Below, in pieces: positions 19,584 to 28,767 of a stretch of 64,000 bases of DNA. Position numbers and translations under genes: made by a program. The notes under the pieces were generated by a model that saw only the letters and a program-made list of their open reading frames with translations, was not told where the DNA came from and searched no databases. How positions within the stretch are numbered: the stretch's first letter is position 1; each line of letters begins with the position of its first letter. The stretch lies in assembly GCA_016713535.1 (NCBI GenBank), contig JADJOY010000008.1:248001-312000 (forward strand). The letters run 5' to 3'. The DNA is from Deltaproteobacteria bacterium. GTDB taxonomy: Bacteria; JADJOY01.

Positions 19584-20165
19584 ATGGCCGAGCGCACCGA
19601 GCGAAGCGCCGCATCCGGCACCAGCCCCGACCCGACTCGCCCGGTCGCCAAGCAGCGTGACCCCGCGAAGGTCGCGAGCGAGTCGCCGCCGGTCGACGTG
19701 GACGCGCTGGTGGCGTCGGTGAAGGCCCGCCTGGACGCCAGCGACGCAGGCCACGACGGCGTGAGCGCGCCAGCGCCCGCGGTCAAGGCCGAGGTGCCGC
19801 TGCCGGACGAAGCGCTGGCACGCACCTTCGAGCTCCTCAGGCGCGCCGGGCCCCTCGATCCTCGCGTGCCCATCCAGTCGCACCGCGCCGTGGTCGGCCC
19901 GGTGGTGGTGCTCTTCAAGTCGCTGCTGCGGCGTGTCCTCGCGCCGGCCTTTTCGGCGCTCTTCGATCACCAAGCCCGCTTCGACCAGGCCTCGCTCGCG
20001 TACGCCGAGGAACTCTACAAGCGGATCGTGGGGATGGAGGGCGACCTGCGCACCCGCCTCGAGCGCATCGAGGCGCGCCATGCGCTCGAGCTCGAGACCA
20101 TCGAGCGCCGGCTCGGGCGGCTCGAGCGGCTGGTCGGCGGATCGTCCTCCGATTCGAGCGCGTGA
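19584..20165 (+). CDS. Hypothetical protein, disordered N-terminus and C-terminal coiled coil
   Basis: A 193-residue protein. Residues 1-85 are rich in Pro, Ala and Ser and contain PPVDVDALVASVKARLDA; residues 95-130 are SHRAVVGPVVVLFKSLLRRVLAPAF, an amphipathic or membrane-associated segment; residues 130-185 form a coiled coil (RLERIEARHALELETIERR). I recognise the general style (VDVxALVxxVxxRL, then an SHR..GP..V..K.L.RR segment, then coil) from glycosyltransferase and methyltransferase loci, but have no function for it. It sits 17 bases before the tandem glycosyltransferase and shares the FLRRLARRLF-like basic segment plus coil with the protein at 22473, so both may be scaffolds of a glycan-synthesis complex. 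Confidence 0.7.
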   Translation: MAERTERSAASGTSPDPTRPVAKQRDPAKVASESPPVDVDALVASVKARLDASDAGHDGVSAPAPAVKAEVPLPDEALARTFELLRRAGPLDPRVPIQSHRAVVGPVVVLFKSLLRRVLAPAFSALFDHQARFDQASLAYAEELYKRIVGMEGDLRTRLERIEARHALELETIERRLGRLERLVGGSSSDSSA

Positions 20166-20181
20166 CACCGCGGGACCGTCG

Positions 20182-22473
20182 ATGACTGCGCCGGTTCCGA
20201 TCCACCAGTTCCTGCCCACGCTCAACCCGGGCGACGCGATCGGGAACGTGACGCGCGCGATGCGCGACGCGATCCGCGCGATGGGCCATCCGTCCGAGAT
20301 CTTCGCCGAGAACGTCGATCCCTCGCTCGCCGGCGAGGCGCACCGCTACGCGGAGTACCCGCACTTCGAGGATCCCCGCAACGTCCTCCTCTACCACTAC
20401 AGCGTGGCCTCGCCGCTCAGCGAGTTCCTGCGCCTGACCTGGGAGAGGAAGGTCCTGATCTACCACAACGTGACACCGCCCTCGTTCTACGACGACCTCG
20501 AGCCTCACATCCGCGCGGTGCTCGCCCGCAGCGAGGACGAGCTGCGCGCGCTCGCGCCGGTGATCGACGTGGCGGTCGGTGACTCGGGCTTCAACTGCTC
20601 CGAGCTCACCCGCTTCGGCTTCCGCGATCCACAGGTGCTACCGATCCTCCTCGACCTGCACAAGCTCGAGCGCGAGATGGACGCCGACACCCTGGTCGAC
20701 GAGTCGGGCGCCGAGCACCGCATCCTGTTCGTCGGCAAGCTCGGTCCCAACAAGCGCTTCGAAGACCTGATGTTGTGCTTCGAGCACTACCGTCGCACCC
20801 GCGATCCCAAGGCGAAGCTGGTGCTGATCGGCGGTTCGTTCAGCCCCATGTACGAGCAGCGGGTACGCGCGCTCCAGCAACACCTGGGGCCCGATTCGAT
20901 CGTGCTGAAGGGCGCAGTTTCGCAAGGCGTGCTCAACGCGTACTACCGCAAGGCTGCGCTCTTCCTGTGCCTGAGCGATCACGAGGGCTACTGCGTGCCA
21001 CTCGTCGAGTGCATGTACCTCGGCTTGCCGGTGGTCGCGTTCCGTCACCCCGGGGTCGAGTGGACGCTCGGCGGCAGCGGGCTGCTCCTCGACCGCAAGG
21101 ACCCCGAGACCGTGGCCGCGGCGATGGAGCGCGTGCTCACCGACCCGATGCTGCGCAAGAACGTGGTCGACGGCCAGAAGAAGCGCCTCGAGGAGCTCTC
21201 GCCGACGCGCGTGAAGCAGCGCCTCGCCGAGGTCCTGGGGATGGCGCTCGCGCGCCCGGTGCGCAAGCCCAGGATCGCGTTCGTGGTGCAGCGCTACGGC
21301 GCCGAGGTGAGCGGTGGCAGCGAGGCCCATTGCCGGCTGGTCGCCGAGCACCTGAAGGACAAGGCCGAAGTGCAGGTTCTCACCACCACCGCGCGCGACT
21401 ACGAGACCTGGCGTGAGCACTACCCACCCGGAGTCGGCGACGTGAACGGTGTCCGTGTCGAGCGCTTTCCGGTACTGGCCGAGCGCGACCTGGCCCGGTT
21501 CTCGGAGGAGAGCGAAGCCGTGTTCGCGGCGCGCGACCGCAAGCCCGAGGACGAGGCGCGCTGGATCCTCGATCAGGGCCCGTTCGCACCGGCGCTGGTC
21601 GATGCGATCGGCGAGCGCGTCGCCGACGTCGACGCGTTCGTCTTCTTCACCTACCTCTACTATCCGACGGTGATGGGCCTCCTGAAGGCGGGCGAGAAGG
21701 GCCTGCTCGTGCCGACGGCCCACGACGAGGCGCCGTTCCACTTCCGCATCGTACAGAGCGCGATGAAGCGCGCCGCAGGGATGATCTTCAACACCGAGGA
21801 GGAGCGCGCGCTCATCGAGTGCGCGCAGGGCGGGCCACGCGGCATCGGCATCATCACCGGCGTCGGCATCGAGGAGCCCGAGGACTACTCGGCGGCGCGG
21901 TTCCGCGCGCGCACCGGCATCGAGCGGCCCTTCCTGCTTTACGTGGGCCGGATCAGCCCGGCCAAGGGCTGCCTGCAGATCCTCGACTTCCACACCGCCA
22001 TGCGTACCGCATGGCCCGATTGTCCGGACCTGGTGTTCGTCGGCAAGGCCGAGATCGGGCTCGACGGGCGACCGGGGGTTCACGCGCTCGGTTTCGTCCA
22101 GGACGAGCGTGACAAGTTCGACGCGCTCGCCGCGGCGCTCGCGCTGGTCAACCCGTCGCCGATGGAGAGCCTATCGATGGTGCTCCTCGAGGCGTGGCTC
22201 GCCGGCACGCCGACCATCGCGAACGCCGCCTGCGCGGCGCTGGTGGGGCAGAGCCGCCGCTCGAAGGGCGGGGTCTGGTACCACTCGTACGAGGAGTTCG
22301 AGGCGCTGGTGCGGCTGCTGGCCGGTGATCCCGAGCTGCGCGCGCGCCTCGGCCGCGCGGGACGCGAGTTCGTGCGCGGCCACTACCACTGGGATCTCAT
22401 CAACCACAAGTATCTCGTCGCGCTGCGCTACCTCGATCTCGACGCGCGAGCGCGCGCGACGGAGGCTGCCTGA
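20182..22473 (+). CDS. Large protein with two tandem GT-B glycosyltransferase domains
   Basis: A 763-residue protein. Domain 1 (about 1-360) begins IHQFLPTLNPGDAIGN and has the GT4 donor features FVGKLGPNKRFEDL and LSDHEGYCVPLVECMYLG. Domain 2 (about 365-755) begins RIAFVVQRYGAEVSGGSE, has TTTARDYETW, FFTYLYYPTV, YVGRISPAKGCLQI and NPSPMESLSMVLLEAWLAG. The two domains are not close copies; domain 2 is closely related to the single-domain protein at 23255. The ATG at 20182 is used because the frame upstream is the shadow of the preceding coil gene. Two sugar transfers by one polypeptide are implied. The stop overlaps the next start as TGATG. Confidence 0.85.
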   Translation: MTAPVPIHQFLPTLNPGDAIGNVTRAMRDAIRAMGHPSEIFAENVDPSLAGEAHRYAEYPHFEDPRNVLLYHYSVASPLSEFLRLTWERKVLIYHNVTPPSFYDDLEPHIRAVLARSEDELRALAPVIDVAVGDSGFNCSELTRFGFRDPQVLPILLDLHKLEREMDADTLVDESGAEHRILFVGKLGPNKRFEDLMLCFEHYRRTRDPKAKLVLIGGSFSPMYEQRVRALQQHLGPDSIVLKGAVSQGVLNAYYRKAALFLCLSDHEGYCVPLVECMYLGLPVVAFRHPGVEWTLGGSGLLLDRKDPETVAAAMERVLTDPMLRKNVVDGQKKRLEELSPTRVKQRLAEVLGMALARPVRKPRIAFVVQRYGAEVSGGSEAHCRLVAEHLKDKAEVQVLTTTARDYETWREHYPPGVGDVNGVRVERFPVLAERDLARFSEESEAVFAARDRKPEDEARWILDQGPFAPALVDAIGERVADVDAFVFFTYLYYPTVMGLLKAGEKGLLVPTAHDEAPFHFRIVQSAMKRAAGMIFNTEEERALIECAQGGPRGIGIITGVGIEEPEDYSAARFRARTGIERPFLLYVGRISPAKGCLQILDFHTAMRTAWPDCPDLVFVGKAEIGLDGRPGVHALGFVQDERDKFDALAAALALVNPSPMESLSMVLLEAWLAGTPTIANAACAALVGQSRRSKGGVWYHSYEEFEALVRLLAGDPELRARLGRAGREFVRGHYHWDLINHKYLVALRYLDLDARARATEAA

Positions 22474-23258
22474 TGTCCGACCGTGAGCCCGTGCGACTGA
22501 CCTCGCTCGACGAGTCCTTCGACACGGCGCTGAAGGACCTCCTCGGCGGCGTCGACGTGCGCAGCGCGACGGTGGTCCCGCCGGCGGCGGGGACTGTCGC
22601 TGGGCCGACTCGGTCCGACCAGGCGCTCGCGTACCTGAAGGCCACCTACGGGCTCGAGCCGCTCGCGTCCGGGGCGCCCGTCGCCGTCGAGCGCACCGGC
22701 GGGCTCGGCGGCTTCCTGCGACGGCTCGCCCGCAGGCTCTTCGTGTCGCGCACCTACCACGCGACGCTGGTCACGATGGTCGCCGACGTGGCCGAGCGGC
22801 AGGCCGCGCTGGACGCGCGCCTCCAGGCCCTCGCGAGCGCCCAGAGCCTCGCCAACGAGCGTGCGGCGCGAGTCGTGTTCCGGCTGTGGGGCGACTACAA
22901 CCACCTCGTGCGGGTGGTCCTCGACCACCACGTCAACGAGGTGTTCGGCGCGTTCGAGCGCCACTTCGGCGCGTTCCAGGATCACTTCCACGCCTTCGAG
23001 CGCCACTTCGGCGCGTTCCAGGAGCACTTCCAGGCTTTCGAGCGCCACTTCGACGCGAACGTCGAGACGGTGCGCGAGGTCACCGAGGCGTTGCGCAAGC
23101 TCGAGCAGGCGGTCCACGAGATCGAGGGGCCCCATGACGAGCTGGTGCGCTCGGTGACCGAGCTTCTCGCGACGCGGGCTCGCGAGGAGGTACTGGCGCG
23201 GCGCGTCGAGGCGCTCGAGGACGTCCGTGCCGGCGCCGCTGAGCCGGCCGCCTCGTGA
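22473..23258 (+). CDS. Coiled-coil protein with a phenylalanine heptad repeat
   Basis: A 261-residue protein of unknown function. Residues 78-92 are a basic amphipathic segment (GGFLRRLARRLFVSR), 95-135 a coil, and 158-193 an uncommon heptad array in which Phe occupies every a and d position: F158, F161, F165, F168, F172, F175, F179, F182, F186, F189, F193. The rest to about 255 is more conventional coiled coil (VTEALRKLEQAVHEIEG). It overlaps the tandem glycosyltransferase (TGATG) and the next glycosyltransferase (GTGA), so it is made together with both and may hold them in a complex. The Phe array is encoded by a direct DNA repeat. Confidence 0.75.
   Translation: MSDREPVRLTSLDESFDTALKDLLGGVDVRSATVVPPAAGTVAGPTRSDQALAYLKATYGLEPLASGAPVAVERTGGLGGFLRRLARRLFVSRTYHATLVTMVADVAERQAALDARLQALASAQSLANERAARVVFRLWGDYNHLVRVVLDHHVNEVFGAFERHFGAFQDHFHAFERHFGAFQEHFQAFERHFDANVETVREVTEALRKLEQAVHEIEGPHDELVRSVTELLATRAREEVLARRVEALEDVRAGAAEPAAS
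22953..23057 (+). repeat. 42-bp tandem repeat, 2.5 copies, coding for the Phe heptads
   Basis: Units at 22953-22994 and 22995-23036 and a half unit at 23037-23057 encode FERHFGAFQDHFHA, FERHFGAFQEHFQA and FERHFDA. The copies differ at few bases, so duplication is recent or held by selection. Each 42-base unit equals two heptads. Confidence 0.85.
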
Positions 23259-24454
23259 GGGTCGCCGCGGTCGTGCAGCGCTACGGCGCCACCGTAGCGG
23301 GTGGCGCCGAGCGTCTCGCCCGCGAGGTCTGCACCCGGCTCGCGGCGGGAGGGGACGAGGTCACCGTCCTCACCACCACGGCGCGCGACTACGTGACCTG
23401 GCGAAACGAGCTGCCCGCCGGCGCGGCGGACGACACCGGTGTCGCGGTGCGGCGCTTCGCGGTCGCGAGCGAACGCGAGCCGGACGCGTTCCAGGCGCTG
23501 AGCGCGCGCGTCTTCCGCGAGGGCGCGATGCCCACGCTCGAGGACGAGCTCGGCTGGATTCGCGCACAGGGACCGGACTCGCCAGGGCTGCTCGCGGCGC
23601 TTTGGCGCGAGCGGACGCTTCACGACGCGTGGCTCTTCTTCACGTACCTCTACGCGCCAACGGCGCTCGGCGTGCCGATCGCTCCGCAGCGCGCGGTGCT
23701 GGTGCCGCTCGCGCACAACGAGGCGCCGATCTATCTGCGCACCTTCAAGAACCTGTTCCGGCTGCCGCGTGCCTTGCTCTTCCAGACTCCCGAGGAGCAG
23801 GAGCTGGTGGAGCGCGTGGTGCCGCGCAACACCGTGCGTGGCGAGGTCGTGGGCTGCGGCGTGGACCTGGCGCCGGCCTCGGCGCCCGAGGCCGCGTGGC
23901 CCGCGAGCGTGCCGCCCGGAGCGCGCTATCTCCTCTACCTGGGCCGGCTCGACCCGTCGAAGGGCGTGGGCGAGCTGCTCGATGCGTTCGCGAGCTGGCG
24001 CGCGACGCGCGGGGGCGCGCTCGCGCTGGTGCTCGCCGGTGAGGCCGCGATGGAGCTGCACGCGGCGCAGGGCGTGGTGGTCCCGGGTTTCGTGTCCGAA
24101 GACGAGCGCGACCGGCTGCTCGCACACGCGGAGGTGGTGATCCAGCCGTCGCGCTTCGAGAGTCTCTCGCTGGTGGCGCTCGAAGCGTGGGCGCGTGGCC
24201 GAGCGGTGCTGGGGCAGCGTGGCTCGGACGTGCTCGTCGGGCAGATCGGGCGCAGCGGCGGCGGCTTCGTCTGGGGGGAGCCCGCCGAGCTCCACGCGCT
24301 CCTCGACCGGCTCGCCGCGGGCGACGCCGCGTTCGCCGAAGCGGGCCGCGCCGGGCGGCGCTTCGTCGAGGCGACCGGCTCGTGGGAGCGAGTGATCGAG
24401 CGCTATCGAGCGGCGCTGGTGACGGCCGCGAGCGGGGCGCCGCGGGCGGCGTGA
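23255..24454 (+). CDS. Glycosyltransferase family 4 protein, paralogue of domain 2 of the preceding enzyme
   Basis: A 399-residue GT-B glycosyltransferase. It opens VAAVVQRYGATVAGGAE and has VLTTTARDYVTW, FFTYLYAPTA, YLGRLDPSKGVGEL and QPSRFESLSLVALEAWARG, matching in order the second domain of the 763-residue protein (VVQRYGAEVSGG, TTTARDYETW, FFTYLYYPT, YVGRISPAKG, NPSPMESLSMVLLEAW). GTG start overlaps the stop of the coiled-coil gene. Last gene of the glycan run; a promoter for the pyr operon follows 20 bases on. Confidence 0.88.
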   Translation: MRVAAVVQRYGATVAGGAERLAREVCTRLAAGGDEVTVLTTTARDYVTWRNELPAGAADDTGVAVRRFAVASEREPDAFQALSARVFREGAMPTLEDELGWIRAQGPDSPGLLAALWRERTLHDAWLFFTYLYAPTALGVPIAPQRAVLVPLAHNEAPIYLRTFKNLFRLPRALLFQTPEEQELVERVVPRNTVRGEVVGCGVDLAPASAPEAAWPASVPPGARYLLYLGRLDPSKGVGELLDAFASWRATRGGALALVLAGEAAMELHAAQGVVVPGFVSEDERDRLLAHAEVVIQPSRFESLSLVALEAWARGRAVLGQRGSDVLVGQIGRSGGGFVWGEPAELHALLDRLAAGDAAFAEAGRAGRRFVEATGSWERVIERYRAALVTAASGAPRAA

Positions 24455-24473
24455 GCGCCCCTCGCCGACCAAA

Positions 24474-24502
24474 TTGACGGAGGTGGGGGTGAGTGCTAGA
24501 TA
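24474..24502 (+). promoter_or_regulatory. Promoter of the pyrimidine operon
   Basis: TTGACG (24474-24479), a 17-base spacer and TAGATA (24497-24502) fit a sigma70 promoter well. Transcription would begin near 24509, giving a leader of about 125 bases that contains a short open frame and an intrinsic terminator before pyrR. Confidence 0.65.
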
Positions 24503-24530
24503 GCGCGCGGCTCTCACGCAGGGGCACCGC

Positions 24531-24638
24531 ATGAGCGGGTTCGCCGCGCGGGTCTCGACCCGACCTCGCCTCCCACCGGGAGGGAGGTTTTTTTTTAATC
24601 TCGTCTCGTATCGGCCGGACGGAATCGCCTCGTCATGA
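24531..24638 (+). CDS. Possible 35-residue pyr leader peptide crossing the attenuator
   Basis: An ATG with AGGGG seven bases upstream opens a 35-codon frame that runs through the terminator stem and its T-run (coding RFFFNL) and stops at TGA 24636-24638, overlapping the ATG of pyrR. The arrangement resembles the E. coli pyrBI leader peptide, which also contains Phe-Phe-Phe over the terminator U-tract and couples translation to read-through. Any frame crossing nine T would code Phe, so the resemblance is only suggestive; the open frame may be chance in GC-rich DNA. Confidence 0.35.
   Translation: MSGFAARVSTRPRLPPGGRFFFNLVSYRPDGIASS
24563..24596 (+). terminator. Intrinsic terminator in the pyr leader (candidate attenuator)
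   Basis: ACCTC and CCTCCC (24563-24574, with one bulged G at 24568) pair with GGGAGG and GAGGT (24578-24588) around an ACC loop, followed by nine T (24588-24596). It is the only hairpin with a long T-run that I noticed in the window, and it lies between the operon promoter and its first gene, where PyrR- or UTP-controlled attenuation takes place. An alternative small hairpin, CGGGTC/GACCCG (24549-24562), abuts its 5' arm. Confidence 0.8.
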
Positions 24639-25235
24639 CCACGAAGACCGCGCCTCGGCGGCGGCTGCCGCGAGGGTACCGGATCGCCCGGAATCTGCTC
24701 GGCCCAGCGGAGCTGGACGCGGCGCTCGGCGCGATGGCGAGCGAGATCCGCTCCCGGAACCCAGAGCCCGACCAGGTGGCGCTGATCGGCATCCGGCGAG
24801 GGGGAGTCCACCTCGCGAACCGGCTGGCGAAGCTCCTCGCGGTCGCCGGACGCGAGCCGCCGGTCGGGATCGTCGACATCACCCTCTACCGCGACGACCT
24901 CGACCGGGTGGGGCCGAACCCGATCGTCGGCTCGACCGAGATCCCGTTCGAGATCGAGGGCATCACGGTCGTGCTCGTCGACGACGTGCTCTATACCGGC
25001 CGCACCGTCCGCGCCGCGCTGGACGCCTTGCTCGACTACGGTCGGCCGCGCGGCGTCCAGCTCGCGGTGCTCGTCGATCGCGGCCACCGCGAGCTGCCGA
25101 TCCAGCCCGACTACGCGGGGCTCCGCGAGGCGACCCGTCCCACCGATCAGGTCGAGGTGCTGCTCGCCGAGGAGGGTGGCGACGACACCGCGGTGCTGCT
25201 CGAGCGTGAGGTCGCCGCGACCCCGGGAGGCGCCC

Positions 25236-25243
<8 letters not shown>
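24635..25243 (+). CDS. pyrR: PyrR, pyrimidine operon regulator / uracil phosphoribosyltransferase
   Basis: A 202-residue PRTase-fold protein. The PRPP-binding signature [13 protein letters not shown] is at about 112-124, with [13 protein letters not shown] upstream and DITLYRDDL as the flexible loop, all as in PyrR. PyrR binds pyr mRNA in response to UMP/UTP and promotes formation of a terminator; an intrinsic terminator stands 39 bases upstream of this start, consistent with autoregulation. I could not identify the conserved PyrR RNA-binding loop in the leader. Overlaps pyrB by eight bases. Confidence 0.92.
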
Positions 25244-26232
<989 letters not shown>

Positions 26233-26249
<17 letters not shown>

Positions 26250-27531
26250 AGGCGGGCTGGTGATCGACCCGTCGTCGCGCCTCGAAGAGGCGCGCGACGT
26301 GGTGATCGAGGACGGCAAGGTCGTGGCACTCGCGACCCCGGGCGAGGTGCGAGTCGCGGACCAGCGGCTCGACGCCCGCGGGCGCTGGGTGCTCCCCGGG
26401 CTCGTCGACATGCACGTCCACCTGCGCGAGCCGGGCGAGGAGCACAAGGAGACCGTGGCGAGCGGCACCCACGCCGCCGCAGCGGGCGGCGTCACGACCG
26501 TGGCCTGCATGGCCAACACGATCCCGGTCAACGACAACGCGGCGGTCACCGACTACATCCTGCGCAAGGCCAAGAGCGAAGGCCTGGTCAACGTGCTGCC
26601 GATCGGCGCCGTCACACGCGGTCTCAAGGGCGAGGAGCTGGCGGACCTCGGCGAGCTCGCCGAGGCTGGCTGCATCGCGTATTCGGACGACGGCCAGCCG
26701 GTGATGAACTCGCGGCTGGCGCGCAATGCCCTCGAGTACGCGCGCTCGTTCGAGCGCCTGGTGATCTCGCACTGCGAGGACCGGAACCTCACCCGTGGCG
26801 GCGCGATGAACGAAGGGGATCTCTCGGTGAAGCTCGGCCTGGGCGGCATGCCGTCGGTCGCCGAGGACGTGATGGTGGCGCGCGACATCGCGCTCGGCGC
26901 GTACACGGGTGCGCGCATCCACATTGCGCACCTGTCGACGGCCGGAGCAGTGGAGATGGTGCGGCGCGCCAAGCGCTCCGGCGTGCAGGTCACCGCCGAG
27001 GCCACGCCGCATCACTTCACACTGACCGAGGAGGCGGTGGGCGACTACGACACCCACGCCAAGATGAACCCGCCGCTCAGGTCGCGGCGCGACCGCGAGG
27101 CGCTCCTCGCCGGACTCGCCGACGGAACGATCGACGCGATCGCCACCGACCACGCGCCACACGACGCGACCTGCAAGCACATCGAGTTCGGCCTCGCGGC
27201 GTTCGGCGTGGTGGGGCTCGAGACCGTGCTCCCCCTCACGCTCGACCTGGTGAGGAAGGGCGTGCTGAGCCGAACCCGCGCGGTCGAGCTGCTCGGACTG
27301 GGTGCCTCGCGAGCGCTCGGCATCGCCAAGGGCACGCTGGCGGTGGGCGCGGACGCGGATCTCGCGATCGTCGATCCGGACCTCGAGTGGGTGTTCCAGG
27401 TCGATCGAATGCGCAGCAAATCCCGCAACTCGCCCTTCACGGGCTACAAGCTTCGCGGGCGAGCGGTTACCACTGTGGTGAGCGGACGGGTCGTGCACGA
27501 CACCGCGCGAACCCAAGCACGGGAAGGGTGA
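26233..27531 (+). CDS. pyrC: Dihydroorotase, class I
   Basis: A 432-residue zinc amidohydrolase that cyclises carbamoyl aspartate to dihydroorotate. The HxH metal motif is in [10 protein letters not shown], the later ligands in ISHCEDRNL and HIAHLSTAG, and the catalytic aspartate in [16 protein letters not shown] and [13 protein letters not shown] are family signatures of the active class I enzyme, so this is unlikely to be the inactive PyrC' type. Start ATG 26233 lies inside the pyrB 3' end; four bases separate its stop from carA. Confidence 0.96.
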
Positions 27532-27535
27532 TTCG

Positions 27536-28669
27536 ATGACGCGGGCGAAACGCCCCATGCGGCTGGCGCTCGCCGACGGCACCGTACTCGACGGCTTCGG
27601 CTTCGGCGCGAACGTCGAGTCGGGCGGCGAGCTGGTGTTCAACACCGGCCTCACCGGCTATCAGGAAGTGCTGACCGATCCGTCCTATCGCGGGCAGATC
27701 GTCTCGATGACGTACCCACACGTCGGCAACGTCGGCGTGAACCCCGAGGACATGGAGTCCGCCAAGGCTCACCTCGCCGGCTTCGTGGTCCGCGAGCTGA
27801 GCCCGGTCGGCAACTGGCGCTCGCGCCAGGACCTGGATACGTGGCTGGCCGAGCAGGGCGTCGCGGGGATCGAGGGCGTCGACACCCGCTCGCTGACTCG
27901 CAAGCTGCGTGAGACCGGCTGCACGATGGCGGTGATCGGCCCCGCCAGCGTGTCGCGCGACGACCTCGTCGATCGCGCCCGGAGCATGCCGGGCCTCGAG
28001 GGTCGCGACCTGGTCGCGGAGGTCACGAGCAGCGTGCCGCGCGCCTGGACGCAGGGTTGCTGGGAGCTCGGCCGGGGATACATCGAGGGCGTGAACGACG
28101 CGGCCAGCGCGCCGCACGTCGTCGCCTACGACTTCGGCGTGAAGTGGAACATCCTGCGCCGGCTGGTGACCGAGGGCTGTCGCGTGACCGTGGTTCCCGC
28201 GAGCACTACCGCCGAACAGGTGCTGGCGCTCGAGCCAGACGGGATCTTCCTGTCCAACGGCCCGGGCGATCCCGCGGGCGTGCCGTACGTGGTGAGCTCG
28301 GTGCGGGGCCTGATCGGCAAGAAGCCGATCTTCGGCATCTGCCTCGGCCACCAGATCCTCGGCCTCGCCCTCGGTGGCGAGACCTACAAGCTGCGCTTCG
28401 GGCACCACGGCATCAACCATCCGGTGCGAGACGAGTCCACCCGGAAGGTGGAGATCACGTCGCAGAACCACAACTTCTGCGTGGACGTGCAGTCGCTCAA
28501 GGGCCGAGCCGTGGTCACACACCTCAACCTCAACGACCACACCGTCGAGGGGCTCGAGGTGCCGGACGCGAACCTGTTCTCGGTCCAGTACCATCCGGAG
28601 GCGTCACCCGGGCCACACGACGCGGGCTACCTGTTCCGCCGCTTCGTGGATCGACTTCGTGCTTCGTGA
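27536..28669 (+). CDS. carA: Carbamoyl-phosphate synthase small (glutaminase) subunit
   Basis: A 377-residue class I glutamine amidotransferase subunit that hydrolyses glutamine and channels ammonia to CarB. The N-terminal domain ([31 protein letters not shown]) precedes the triad domain, with the nucleophile in [14 protein letters not shown] and the His/Glu pair in [11 protein letters not shown]. Length is normal. A perfect inverted repeat overlaps its stop codon and separates it from carB. Confidence 0.97.
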   Translation: MTRAKRPMRLALADGTVLDGFGFGANVESGGELVFNTGLTGYQEVLTDPSYRGQIVSMTYPHVGNVGVNPEDMESAKAHLAGFVVRELSPVGNWRSRQDLDTWLAEQGVAGIEGVDTRSLTRKLRETGCTMAVIGPASVSRDDLVDRARSMPGLEGRDLVAEVTSSVPRAWTQGCWELGRGYIEGVNDAASAPHVVAYDFGVKWNILRRLVTEGCRVTVVPASTTAEQVLALEPDGIFLSNGPGDPAGVPYVVSSVRGLIGKKPIFGICLGHQILGLALGGETYKLRFGHHGINHPVRDESTRKVEITSQNHNFCVDVQSLKGRAVVTHLNLNDHTVEGLEVPDANLFSVQYHPEASPGPHDAGYLFRRFVDRLRAS

Positions 28670-28688
28670 ACGGCTCGGCGAGCCGTTC
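28668..28688 (+). repeat. Perfect inverted repeat at the carA stop codon
   Basis: GAACGGCTCG (28668-28677) and CGAGCCGTTC (28679-28688) flank one G and include the last two bases of the carA stop. As RNA it would form a hairpin in the 98-base carA-carB gap, with no T-run, so it may affect mRNA stability or coupling more than termination. Confidence 0.5.
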
Positions 28689-28767
28689 GGGTTGAGCGAG
28701 ACGGGCCGTCAGGGTGCGAGGACCGGCCGCGCGGTGCGCGGTCGGCGCGAGAGCGAGGAGTGAGCCG

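Noticed and set aside
24549-24562. CGGGTC/GACCCG hairpin as the PyrR-binding anti-antiterminator
   Set aside because: The loop has only two bases and the conserved PyrR-binding sequence is not recognisable; kept only as a possible alternative structure.
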